Positions 15,009 to 23,781 of a stretch of DNA of 64,000 nt are shown piece by piece. The stretch is from Paenibacillus sp. RC67 (GTDB lineage Bacteria > Bacillota > Bacilli > Paenibacillales > NBRC-103111). The stretch lies in contig NZ_CP125098.1 of assembly GCF_030020805.1 (NCBI RefSeq), positions 6,409,501-6,473,500 of the forward strand. Direction: 5' to 3'. Under the pieces are notes generated by a model, which was not told the DNA's origin, did no database searches, and saw nothing but the letters and a program-made list of their open reading frames with translations. A program made the translations under genes and the position numbers. The number at the start of each line of letters is the position of its first letter. The first letter of the stretch is position 1.

Positions 15009-16748
15009 ATGATAAAAATTGAAAACTTATCCTTCTCATTTCCGCAAAAAGTACTATATACAAACATTTCATTTACGCTTGAAGAGGCACAACATTGCGC
15101 TTTTATTGGAACAAGTGGCAGTGGTAAAAGTACACTGATAGATATACTGATGGATCTAGAAAGATATTTGTTCGAGGGCAAGTTAGAGATAGACCCAGCC
15201 TGCAAAATTGGGTATGTAAGTCAGTTCTCTCAACTAGACAGAACTAAAGAAACAACTGTTTTTGAATATATCGGAGAAGAATTTATTAAGGTACAAAATG
15301 AGATACAATCTATTTGTGCTGAAATGGAAACATCATCAGACATTGATCCTCTCCTAGAAAAGTATCAATTAGCTTTAGATGTTTTTGATGCAATGGGTGG
15401 GGGAGATTTTGAAAGTAACATTAATAAGAAACTAAATCTAGCAAACCTCATGAGGCTAAAAGATGTTAGGGTATCCGATCTGAGTGGTGGGGAATTCAAA
15501 CTCATTCAAGTGATGAAGGAAATGCTTAATAGCCCAGACTTAATGATTATGGACGAACCAGATGTATTTTTAGACTTTGAAAATCTAAATGCACTTAAAA
15601 ATCTTATTAACGCTCACAAAGGCATATTGCTAGTTGTTACGCACAACCGATATTTATTGAATCATTGCTTTAACAAAATTATACACCTCGAAAACATGGA
15701 GATCCAAGAGTTTGATGGGCGATATATTGATTATAATTTCTCATTACTACAGACAAAAATTGAGTTACAAGAACTCACAGTCGCTGAGGAAGAAGAAATT
15801 GAGAGAAACGAGAAAATCATCAATAATCTAAGAACTATTGCAACTTATAATGCAGAAGCCTCTAGAGGTAGAGCGTTAAAAGCTAGAGTTAGTTTTCAAG
15901 AGAGATTGGAAGCACGTAGAATTAAAGCGCCATTTGTTGATATTAAGCAGCCGACTATCAGTTTCGGTATGGATAATGAAATTGAAGATACCACTGTTAT
16001 ACATGTCAGTAATTATAGTGTTGCCTTTGATGAGTTGCTTTTAGACAATGTTAACTTTGAAATAAAATCTACGGATAAAGTGGCCATTATTGGTCCAAAC
16101 GGTACCGGAAAAACGACTTTACTTCGAGAAATCTTTAACAATAATCATGATTCAATTAAAATAAATGCGGATGCTAAAGTGGCTTATTTATCACAGCTTC
16201 AAGGTGAAATGCTAAATGATTCTAATACAATATTAGAAGAATTCATCGATGCTGGGTTTAACACTTATGATGAGGTTAGATCGTATATTTCAAACTATGG
16301 CTTTGAAGGAGAAATCGTTAATCAAAAGATAGAATCTTTATCTGGTGGAGAAAAAAATATGCTTCAATTGGCTAAAGTTTCTGTCAGTAAAGCAAACGTA
16401 TTGCTTCTTGATGAACCGACAAGTCATTTAGACACCTATACACAAATTGCGCTGGAAAAAGCCATTGAAGACTATAAAGGTGCGATTCTCATGATATCTC
16501 ATGATTTCTATTCTGTTGTAAATGGTATGGACTATGTATTAATCATTGACGATAAGACGATTAGAAAAATGAGTATGCGAAAATTTAGACAGATGATTTA
16601 TGCTAGTCATTTTGATAAAGACTATTTAGAAACGGAACAAAGGAAAAAATCAGTTGAAATGAAAATAGAATTGGCTTTAAAAGATACTGATTTTGAACTT
16701 GCAAAAGTATTAGTTGATGAGCTAGAAGCGCTGATTAAGTTGCTTTAA
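15009..16748 (+). CDS. ABC-F family ATPase (first of two)
   Basis: A 579-residue protein with two ABC domains and no membrane segments, the ABC-F form that acts on ribosomes. Domain 1 has GTSGSGKST, LSGGEFK and Walker B MIMDEP, but DEPDVFLDF replaces the usual DEPTNHLD and the switch is THNRY. Domain 2 is canonical (GPNGTGKTT, LSGGEKN, LLLDEPTSHLD, SHD). The charged inter-domain linker is present. Some ABC-F proteins protect ribosomes from antibiotics and others are housekeeping factors; sequence alone does not decide. The base composition is visibly AT-rich compared with the next gene, suggesting acquisition. ATG 15009 gives a start exactly at the first domain; an in-frame ATG at 14952 is less likely. 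Confidence 0.88.
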   Translation: MIKIENLSFSFPQKVLYTNISFTLEEAQHCAFIGTSGSGKSTLIDILMDLERYLFEGKLEIDPACKIGYVSQFSQLDRTKETTVFEYIGEEFIKVQNEIQSICAEMETSSDIDPLLEKYQLALDVFDAMGGGDFESNINKKLNLANLMRLKDVRVSDLSGGEFKLIQVMKEMLNSPDLMIMDEPDVFLDFENLNALKNLINAHKGILLVVTHNRYLLNHCFNKIIHLENMEIQEFDGRYIDYNFSLLQTKIELQELTVAEEEEIERNEKIINNLRTIATYNAEASRGRALKARVSFQERLEARRIKAPFVDIKQPTISFGMDNEIEDTTVIHVSNYSVAFDELLLDNVNFEIKSTDKVAIIGPNGTGKTTLLREIFNNNHDSIKINADAKVAYLSQLQGEMLNDSNTILEEFIDAGFNTYDEVRSYISNYGFEGEIVNQKIESLSGGEKNMLQLAKVSVSKANVLLLDEPTSHLDTYTQIALEKAIEDYKGAILMISHDFYSVVNGMDYVLIIDDKTIRKMSMRKFRQMIYASHFDKDYLETEQRKKSVEMKIELALKDTDFELAKVLVDELEALIKLL

Positions 16749-16792
16749 ATTACAACCCTCTCATGATGTTGGTGGAAAAGTACCAACAAAAA

Positions 16793-16825
16793 AGACACTG
16801 ATGGATAGAATCTCAGTGTCTATTT
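16793..16825 (+). terminator. Terminator after ABC-F 1
   Basis: AGACACTGA/TCAGTGTCT stem followed by ATTTAC; the downstream T-run is short. Confidence 0.6.
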
Positions 16826-16899
16826 ACTGCATTGATTTCTTGATAGCTCTTGCCGTGGTAAGTGGTTCACTTAGGGGGGAAGTATCCGTGAGGCGAGGG

Positions 16900-16908
16900 T
16901 GGTATAAT
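16900..16908 (+). promoter_or_regulatory. Extended -10 promoter for ABC-F 2
   Basis: TGG-TATAAT (TATAAT at 16903-16908) is an extended -10 with no clear -35. It lies 35 bp upstream of the ABC-F 2 start codon. Confidence 0.45.
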
Positions 16909-16943
16909 CACGTTAGAGTGTTGGAAGCAGAAGGGTGATAACC

Positions 16944-18518
16944 ATGAGCGTAATACGGTTGGAGAACGTCACGAAGAAGTATGAAGAGTCCATGATCTTT
17001 CGCGACATTTATTTTCGAATTATGCAAGGGGAACGTATCGGCTTAATCGGACGGAACGGCGCCGGCAAGTCGACGGTATTTAAGCTCATCATGGGTAAGG
17101 AAGAGCCGACGTCCGGCAGAGTAGAAATAGATCCTCAGGTGAGAATCGGGTATTTCTCGCAATTCTCGGAACTCAGCGGAGGCTTGTCCGTTCAACAAGA
17201 ACTAGAAGCATGCTTCAAGCAGGTTGCCCTTATTGAACGAGAGTTGCAAGAGGTCGGAGATAAACTTGGTGTGGTTACCGACGATAGAGAGATGAATGCG
17301 CTGCTAGCAAGGCAAGCGGAGTTATTCGAACAGATGGATCATCTCGATGGCTGGAACGTTTCCGTCGAGATTAATACGGTGCTTACGAAGCTAGGGTTCA
17401 ATGACAGATCTCGCAATCAGCCAATTGATGAGTTGTCTGGGGGATGGCGTAACCGCGCGGCGCTCGCCAAGATGCTAATCGAGCTGCCCGATGTCGTTCT
17501 GCTCGACGAGCCTACGAATTACTTGGATATGGAAGGGATCGCATGGCTGGAGCAGTGGCTGTACCGATTCAAGGGAGCCATGATTCTGGTGTCGCATGAC
17601 CGGCAATTTATCGACAAGGTCGTCACGCGCACGATCGAGATCGAGAACTATCATTTTCAGGAATACGAAGGCAACTACACAGATTACGTCCGTAAGAAGA
17701 AGATGCGCAAGAAGGAGCTGGACCGCCAGTTTGAGTGGGAGGAAGAGCTGCTTCTCATGGAATCCGAGGCGATCGACGATCGCAAGAACCAGAATTCTGG
17801 TTCCAAAGACCGTCTCTCGCGGAAGCTGGCGGATAACAAGAAGCGGATAGAGCCTCATCCAGTTAACGTACTGATTACCGACATCTACGAGAGGTTGCGC
17901 TTTCCCGACAAGCTATGCGAAGTGAAGAAGATCGGGCAGACATACGAGGGCAGGCAGATCTTCGAGAACGTTAGCTTTGATATTCAGAAGGAAGATCGCT
18001 TGGTCATCGTGGGACCGAACGGAAGCGGGAAGTCCACGCTCATTAAGGTGCTTACCGGGCAGGAGAAGCCGGATTCCGGGGAGGTTGTCTGGGAGAAGGG
18101 AGTTAACTACGCCTATTTCAACCGGATGTGGGAGGAACTTGATCCTAAGGATACCGTCAGCCACGCGGTGAATACGTATGGATTGGGACTGGATGCTCCG
18201 CGCAAAAAGGTGAACAAATTCCTAGCTATGCTGCAATTCTCGGAGGCGGATCTGAGCAAGGCGATCGGCAATCTTTCTGGCGGGCAGAAAGCTCGGGTGG
18301 CGCTGGCTAAGTGTCTTCTCTCGGGTGCGGCTGTTATTATCTTGGACGAGCCGACCAACCATCTGGACCTCACGAGCATACAGGTTATGGAGCAAGCTCT
18401 GATTCATTTTCCCGGCGCGGTCATTACGGTAAGCCATGATCGATTCTTCATCGATAAGATCGGGACCAAGATGCTGACCTTCGATCCGGTAACGGGAGTG
18501 ACCGAACAGAGCTTGTAA
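16944..18518 (+). CDS. ABC-F family ATPase (second of two)
   Basis: A 524-residue soluble protein with twin ABC domains: domain 1 GRNGAGKST, LSGGWRN, DEPTNYLD, SHDRQF; domain 2 GPNGSGKST, LSGGQKA, DEPTNHLD, SHDRFF. A long charged linker joins them (EWEEELLLMESEAIDDR). Both sites keep Walker A/B, the catalytic Glu and the switch His, so both should hydrolyse ATP. Resistance-type versus housekeeping ABC-F cannot be separated by eye. The ATG at 16944 follows AGAAGGGTG. Codon use is GC-richer than in ABC-F 1 just upstream, so the pair is not a recent tandem duplication. Confidence 0.9.
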   Translation: MSVIRLENVTKKYEESMIFRDIYFRIMQGERIGLIGRNGAGKSTVFKLIMGKEEPTSGRVEIDPQVRIGYFSQFSELSGGLSVQQELEACFKQVALIERELQEVGDKLGVVTDDREMNALLARQAELFEQMDHLDGWNVSVEINTVLTKLGFNDRSRNQPIDELSGGWRNRAALAKMLIELPDVVLLDEPTNYLDMEGIAWLEQWLYRFKGAMILVSHDRQFIDKVVTRTIEIENYHFQEYEGNYTDYVRKKKMRKKELDRQFEWEEELLLMESEAIDDRKNQNSGSKDRLSRKLADNKKRIEPHPVNVLITDIYERLRFPDKLCEVKKIGQTYEGRQIFENVSFDIQKEDRLVIVGPNGSGKSTLIKVLTGQEKPDSGEVVWEKGVNYAYFNRMWEELDPKDTVSHAVNTYGLGLDAPRKKVNKFLAMLQFSEADLSKAIGNLSGGQKARVALAKCLLSGAAVIILDEPTNHLDLTSIQVMEQALIHFPGAVITVSHDRFFIDKIGTKMLTFDPVTGVTEQSL

Positions 18519-18703
18519 GAGAGAAGCCCCACCTTAACAGCCGCAACTGAGTTTAACGGGAATAATGGCTTTCTTGTTAATAAGCCATTGGCCAAACCTT
18601 GCCGTTTAAATCTTGGATAACATGGACTACGGGCGGCTCGAGCCAGAAAATAGAGCTTCGATGCTAGACGGTAGCAAGCAGTAACATATAAAGCTATGCA
18701 AAG

Positions 18704-18726
18704 AAGGCACTCAACTGAGTGCCTTT
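18704..18726 (+). terminator. Terminator after ABC-F 2
   Basis: AAGGCACTCA...GAGTGCCTTT hairpin with a short T-run, 186 bp after the stop codon. A second inverted repeat begins at its last base. Confidence 0.6.
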
Positions 18727-18779
18727 AATTTCGTTCTACTTATGATGCGGGGAACCTTATCATAAGTAGAACGAAATTA
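18726..18779. repeat. 21-bp perfect inverted repeat
   Basis: Arms at 18726-18746 and 18759-18779 are exact reverse complements around GCGGGGAACCTT. The right half matches a degraded copy at 14715-14742 upstream of ABC-F 1, so related elements bracket the ABC-F pair. The remainder of 18,780-18,926 shows no gene. Confidence 0.7.
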
Positions 18780-18926
18780 TGGATAATAGTATTCAAACAG
18801 ATCAAAAAGCCTACTCTTCCTTCTGGGGAATCGACTTTTTGTTCGAGGCTTGTTCGAATCACTGTAAAAGCACGTCAAAAAGGGCATACTATAAACATTC
18901 AAATTAAATTGAAATAGGGTGGGAAA

Positions 18927-20363
18927 ATGGATAAGGGATTTAAATTAGCTAGCCAACTATTAACGCTGCTTGATATGGAACAAAGATGGTTCACTTTATC
19001 CGAAGTTGAAAAAAGTTTAGGTATCTCAGATAAAACAATACGTAAGATGGTTGAGGAAATCAGCAAGCAATTACCACCTACTGTAACCATTGAAGTTTCT
19101 AGAGGAAAGGGAATATTTCTTCGACGTGATGGGCGAAGTAAGACGATTAGTGAAGTGATTTCTTCTATGTTCAGACAAACCATCTTTTATAGGCTGATGA
19201 ATTTATTGTTTACGAATGTTGGTCGACTGTCCGTGGAGGAGCTTTCCGGAGCCATGTTTATGAGTACCTCGTCTTTGAAGAAACTGATTGTGCACTTAAA
19301 TAATAATGATCTAAAAGCGTATAAGTTAAGCATTACTTATTCTACACCTATGATCAAAGGGAATGAAATGAATATTCGATATTTTTATTGGAAGTTATAT
19401 TGTGATGCGTATGAGTTTACAGGATGGCCCTTTGAGAATGTCGATTTTACTTATATAAATCAGTTAATCACAAATATAGAGAATGAGAAAAATATTGTTT
19501 ATTTTATCAATTCCAAAAGGAGATTATCCTTTTTGTTGGCAATTGTTATAGAAAGAGTTGCTAAAGGAAAATGTGTAAAAATCAACGAAAATAGTTACCC
19601 TTGGGGAAAGGGTTTTTTTTATTTACCAGTGAAAACCCTTGCGAAGAGTCTTGAAGAAAAGCTCTCCATTGAATTTTCCAAAAGTGAAATATTCTTTATG
19701 CAATCACTGGTTAGTCTCAGCCAATATCATTATTATGAAGGATCAGAAATAACACCGATTAAAGAAATCGAATTACACAAAAATAAAGAAGAATTCCAAA
19801 TGGGTAATCTGCTTCTAACGCTATTGGCAAAGGTATACCCCAACTTGGGTAAGGAAGAACGATTTATATTGGAGATATACGGGTTCTTTGACAAGCTATT
19901 AATCGATAATGCAATTCCTGAATGGATGATGATTTCAAAAAGTAATTTAACGGCATATGTTCAAAAGGAGTGCCAGCAGATTTATCAAGAATTGCAAACC
20001 TGCATGCAAACGTGGAATAAAGCTTACCCTTCCGTCTTGTATAATAATTTTCATTTAACAAAGCTAACCTTAATTGTTCGTTCAAGTTTACGTTATAAAA
20101 GGAAGAGGGCTTTCTTAGTAATCGGGGAAGAATTTTCAATCCGTCATTACATAGCTGATTTGATAAAGAAGGAAATTGGGGATCAGTTGATCATTAATAC
20201 TTCCATAATGAAAGGGCTAACCGACGAAATGATGCAGCAACATAATATTGATCTTGTCATTAGTAATATCCCGGTTGTATTAGACACAGTGCCTGTTGTT
20301 ATTATCTCTACGATCCCATCTAAAAGAGATATAGACAATATTCGTCAAGAATTGCTTTTATAA
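18927..20363 (+). CDS. Mga/AtxA-like PRD-containing transcriptional regulator
   Basis: A 478-residue regulator. An N-terminal winged helix (about 10-65; ISDKTIRKMVEEIS) is followed by a second HTH region (LSVEELSGAMFMSTSSLKKL), helical PRD-like segments (about 165-380) and a C-terminal EIIB-like alpha/beta domain (about 390-478; RAFLVIGEEFS, IDLVISNIPVV). Length and order match the Mga/AtxA family, whose PRDs are phosphorylated by the PTS. It is AT-rich and lies directly upstream of deoD, a broken permease and nupC in the same orientation, so it probably controls nucleoside use. Ribosome site is GGTGGG. Confidence 0.85.
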   Translation: MDKGFKLASQLLTLLDMEQRWFTLSEVEKSLGISDKTIRKMVEEISKQLPPTVTIEVSRGKGIFLRRDGRSKTISEVISSMFRQTIFYRLMNLLFTNVGRLSVEELSGAMFMSTSSLKKLIVHLNNNDLKAYKLSITYSTPMIKGNEMNIRYFYWKLYCDAYEFTGWPFENVDFTYINQLITNIENEKNIVYFINSKRRLSFLLAIVIERVAKGKCVKINENSYPWGKGFFYLPVKTLAKSLEEKLSIEFSKSEIFFMQSLVSLSQYHYYEGSEITPIKEIELHKNKEEFQMGNLLLTLLAKVYPNLGKEERFILEIYGFFDKLLIDNAIPEWMMISKSNLTAYVQKECQQIYQELQTCMQTWNKAYPSVLYNNFHLTKLTLIVRSSLRYKRKRAFLVIGEEFSIRHYIADLIKKEIGDQLIINTSIMKGLTDEMMQQHNIDLVISNIPVVLDTVPVVIISTIPSKRDIDNIRQELLL

Positions 20364-20521
20364 TTTGACCAATTATTTTCCGTATCCTACGTAAGTTTTT
20401 GGTCTAGTTAGTTATGACAAAAAACCTTATGCTCAAGGTAGTTTCGGAATTGATTTTCATGACGAAGATGGAAGCGATTTCTGTAAGCCTGAGTTTAACA
20501 TTAAAAGTTGGAGGAAGAGAT

Positions 20522-21229
20522 ATGAGTAGGCATTTAGGCGCAAAAAAAGGAGAAATAGCGGACCGTGTTTTGCTTCCAGGAGATCCTTTGCGTGCAAAAT
20601 TTGTAGCAGAACACTTTTTAGATGAAGCCTATTGTTATAACGAAGTAAGAGGCATGTATGGGTATACTGGATTATACAAGGGTGTGCCGGTGTCGGTTCA
20701 GGGGACAGGGATGGGAAATCCAACGATGAGTATCTATGCAACGGAACTGATTGTCGATTATGAAGTCAAGAGATTGATTCGCATCGGTACTTGTGGCGCG
20801 ATGCAGGAAGAAATTAATATCCGCGATATTATATTAGCCCAAGCAGTGTCTTCAGATAGTAATTTGACGGAGAAGATCTTCTATGGCTGTAATTATGCAC
20901 CTACGGCAGATTTCACATTGTTAATGAAAGCATATCAACAAGCACAAGGTAAAAATTTGAATATCTTTGTTGGCAATATCTATAATTCTGATGAATTCTA
21001 CCGTGAAAACTTAGATCGACTTCACAAGTTTATGGATTTCGGTGTATTAGCGGTAGAAATGGAAAGCACAGCCCTATATACTTTAGCCGCTAAATATGAT
21101 GTAAAAGCACTATCGATTTTGACAGTAGGCAGTCAATTGTTAACACAGGAACACTTAACTCATAAAGAAAGTGAACAATCCTTTTATGAAATGGTCGAAA
21201 TAGCTCTTAACACAGTCATTGATGGCTAA
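20522..21229 (+). CDS. deoD: DeoD-type purine-nucleoside phosphorylase with altered catalytic residues
   Basis: The 235 residues align without gaps to hexameric DeoD. His4, Gly20, Arg24, Arg43 and Arg87 (phosphate site), Phe159, and Met180/Glu181 (ribose site, VEMES) are all at the E. coli positions. However, positions 204 and 217, Asp and Arg in E. coli, are both Ser here (TVGSQLLT and KESEQSF). Asp204 protonates purine N7 with help from Arg217, so normal phosphorolysis of 6-amino purines is unlikely; either specificity is changed or activity is lost. ATG 20522 has GTTGGAGGAAG upstream. It overlaps the following permease remnant by 8 bp. Confidence 0.9.
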   Translation: MSRHLGAKKGEIADRVLLPGDPLRAKFVAEHFLDEAYCYNEVRGMYGYTGLYKGVPVSVQGTGMGNPTMSIYATELIVDYEVKRLIRIGTCGAMQEEINIRDIILAQAVSSDSNLTEKIFYGCNYAPTADFTLLMKAYQQAQGKNLNIFVGNIYNSDEFYRENLDRLHKFMDFGVLAVEMESTALYTLAAKYDVKALSILTVGSQLLTQEHLTHKESEQSFYEMVEIALNTVIDG

Positions 21230-22336
21230 TTATTTATATAACTTAACACCCATTGAGACTTCTGGACTCATCCAGAGCACAATATTTACTTTAGGGATAG
21301 CTGGATTGTTACAAGGCCTGATTGGTCATAAATTCCCTATTCATGAAGGTCCGGCAGGGTTATGGTGGAGTATTTTTACCATTTACGCGAGTTTAGTGGG
21401 GGTATTGTACTCTCTAATATCGCTGCCTTACAAGCTTTAAGTGGAGGAATGATCATTAGTGATGTTTTATTTATCCTAATTTCAGCATTCAAGCTAATGG
21501 ATAAAATAGCCCGTCTATTTACACCAACCATCACTTTTATATATTTGCTCTTATTGATCATTCAATTAAGCGGTTCCTTTATGAAAGGGATGATGGGGAT
21601 CACATCAAGCCACACTTTATTAGATGTTAAAGTGTTTTTGCTTAGTGTGATTGTGATTTTTAGTTAGGGGCTAGCCGTTTTGTTTTACTTCGCCAATTTT
21701 CAGTAATAGTTAGTATATTGATAGGTTGTCTGTTATTTAAAATTTGTGGCAATATGCAGGTGACTTCACAAGTGGATACTCTATTTAAGTTGCCGGAAAT
21801 ATTCCCTTTTGGAAGACCGAGATTTGATGGTGGGACAATCACTACTGCGTTTTTATTAACACTGTTATTAATAACCAACACTATTGCATCAATTCGGTTG
21901 ATGGAAACCATTATGGAACAGAAACAAATGGATAATAACCGTTATTTGCGCGCTGGGCTTACTTCTGGGATTACGCATTTTATTGGTGGTTGTTTAGGGG
22001 CGATTGGCTCAGTACCTATTTCGGGAGCAAAGATTCCGGCTCCTATAGGCTATTCCGTTACATTCGTCATTTTTGTGAAGATGGTCGGACTTCCCTGAAG
22101 GAATTGAAGAAGGTTATTCGTGAAGAACGAACTTATGTCGTTAGTGGAGTTTCCCTTCTAGTGGGTGTGGGTTTAATGTTATCCCACCATCAGCCACGAT
22201 CCATTTATCTCCGATCATGATAGCCATTTTAAATAATGGGTTAATTTGCGGAAGTCTGTTGGCGATTATCTTGGAACAAGGATTAATGTGGATAGATGTA
22301 TTTCGGTATGAGGATTCCAAGAAAACTAACCGATAA
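21222..22336 (+). pseudogene. NCS2-family nucleobase permease, broken by several frameshifts
   Basis: Permease sequence continues across all three frames: GLAGLLQGLIGHKFPIHEG-like opening (about 21,290-21,360), LQALSGGMIISDVLF, then FGRPRFDGGTITTAFLL, GSVPISGAKIPAPIGYS and finally IAILNNGLICGSLLA to the stop at 22336. Frame changes fall near 21,400 (a run of five G where six restore the frame), 21,665 (a stop), about 22,090 and about 22,175. The intact ancestor would be a xanthine/uracil-type (NCS2) transporter of about 370 residues. The ATG at 21222 overlaps the end of deoD. nupC follows 16 bp later and may have replaced its role. Confidence 0.85.
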
Positions 22337-22351
22337 TTTGGAGGGATAGAG

Positions 22352-23533
22352 ATGCATTATTTAATTTCTGTTGCCGGTCTGATTATTGTACTATTACTGG
22401 CATGGCTTGCGAGTAACAATAAGAAAAAGATTAAATATCGTCCGATCATTGTAATGATTGCTATTCAGATTTTTTTTGGACTGCTTATACTAAAAACAAG
22501 TATAGGCGAATTCTTAATTAAAGGTTTTGCCGATAGTTTTGCGAAATTACTTCAATATGCCAATGAAGGTACTGACTTTGTTTTTGGTGGGATTGCAAAT
22601 GAAGGGGCCCATACATTTTTCCTTTATGTTTTGATGCCAATTGTTTTTATGTCAGCATTAATAGGGATTTTGCAACATTACAAAATACTGCCGTTCATTA
22701 TAAAGTATATTGGTTTGGTACTAAGTAAAGTAAATGGCATGGGGAAATTGGAATCTTATAATGCGGTTGCAGCAGCAATTGTAGGACAAAATGAAGTATT
22801 TATTTCGGTGAAAAACCAACTTGGATTATTGCCAAAGCATCGCTTGTATACATTATGTGCGTCTGCAATGTCGACGGTATCCATGTCAATTGTTGGTTCA
22901 TATATGACGATGCTAGAACCTAGGTATGTAGTGGCTGCATTAATATTAAACCTATTTGGCGGCTTTATCATTTCATCCATCATTAATCCGTATGAAGTTA
23001 AATCTGAAGAAGATATTATTGATGTTCAGGAAGAGGACAAACAAACGTTTTTTGAAATGCTGGGCGAATATATTATGGATGGCTTTAAAGTAGCCATAGT
23101 AGTTGGGGTAATGTTAGTTGGTTTTGTTGGGATAATTGCTTTAATTAACGGGGTCTTCAATGGCATATTCGGTATCTCGTTTCAAGGAGTTCTAGGGTAT
23201 GTCTTTGCACCAATTGCCTTTCTTATCGGTGTACCATGGCATGAAGCTGTTAATGCAGGTAGTATCATGGCGACAAAGCTTGTTGCGAATGAATTTGTTG
23301 CTATGCTTGACTTTGTTAAAATTCAAGGCGGTTTAAGTGGGCGTACTACAGCCATTGTCTCCGTTTTTCTAATCTCATTTGCTAACTTTGGGTCCATTGG
23401 TACAATCGTGGGTGCAGTGAAAGGATTGAATGAAAAACAAGGGAATATTGTTGCTCGATTTGGATTAAAGCTGTTATATGGCGCCACGCTTGTAAGCGTT
23501 TTATCTGCCATAATTATCGGTATCATATTTTAG
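22352..23533 (+). CDS. nupC: NupC-type concentrative nucleoside transporter
   Basis: A 393-residue CNT-family permease with the expected hydrophobic segments and signatures GQNEVFISVKNQL and SYMTMLEPRYVVAA, together with VPWHEAVNAGSIM and ISFANFGSIGTIVGA. These proteins import nucleosides with Na+ or H+. It is intact, in contrast to the permease remnant just upstream, and has GGAGGGATAGAG before the ATG. It is probably co-transcribed with deoD under the Mga-like regulator and ends at a strong bidirectional terminator. Confidence 0.93.
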   Translation: MHYLISVAGLIIVLLLAWLASNNKKKIKYRPIIVMIAIQIFFGLLILKTSIGEFLIKGFADSFAKLLQYANEGTDFVFGGIANEGAHTFFLYVLMPIVFMSALIGILQHYKILPFIIKYIGLVLSKVNGMGKLESYNAVAAAIVGQNEVFISVKNQLGLLPKHRLYTLCASAMSTVSMSIVGSYMTMLEPRYVVAALILNLFGGFIISSIINPYEVKSEEDIIDVQEEDKQTFFEMLGEYIMDGFKVAIVVGVMLVGFVGIIALINGVFNGIFGISFQGVLGYVFAPIAFLIGVPWHEAVNAGSIMATKLVANEFVAMLDFVKIQGGLSGRTTAIVSVFLISFANFGSIGTIVGAVKGLNEKQGNIVARFGLKLLYGATLVSVLSAIIIGIIF

Positions 23534-23608
23534 ATGAAACACTTCTCTTTTGAATTGCGAATAAGCGAGCATTTGTGAGAAAGCTGAATCGTACTGAGGG
23601 AGTTCAAT

Positions 23609-23661
23609 AAAACAGCATCAGTCTAGGACTTTATTTTTCAGTCCATGGCTGATGCTGTTTT
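23609..23661. terminator. Bidirectional terminator between nupC and hisC
   Basis: AAAACAGCATCAG and CTGATGCTGTTTT arms pair around a 27-base loop region; A and T runs on the outside serve both strands. Confidence 0.8.
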
Positions 23662-23781
23662 ATTTCATAGGTGAGTCTAACACTTATTTACCAGAGTTTC
23701 CCGTATTTTCATTCAAAAATCAAATGGATTACCCTTTATCCAATCTAATACTATATTTTCTCAGAACGTCTGTTCAAGCTA

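Noticed and set aside
14677..18779. Insertion sequence or transposon carrying the ABC-F genes
   Set aside because: No transposase or recombinase gene and no clear terminal inverted repeats; only degenerate repeats are visible.
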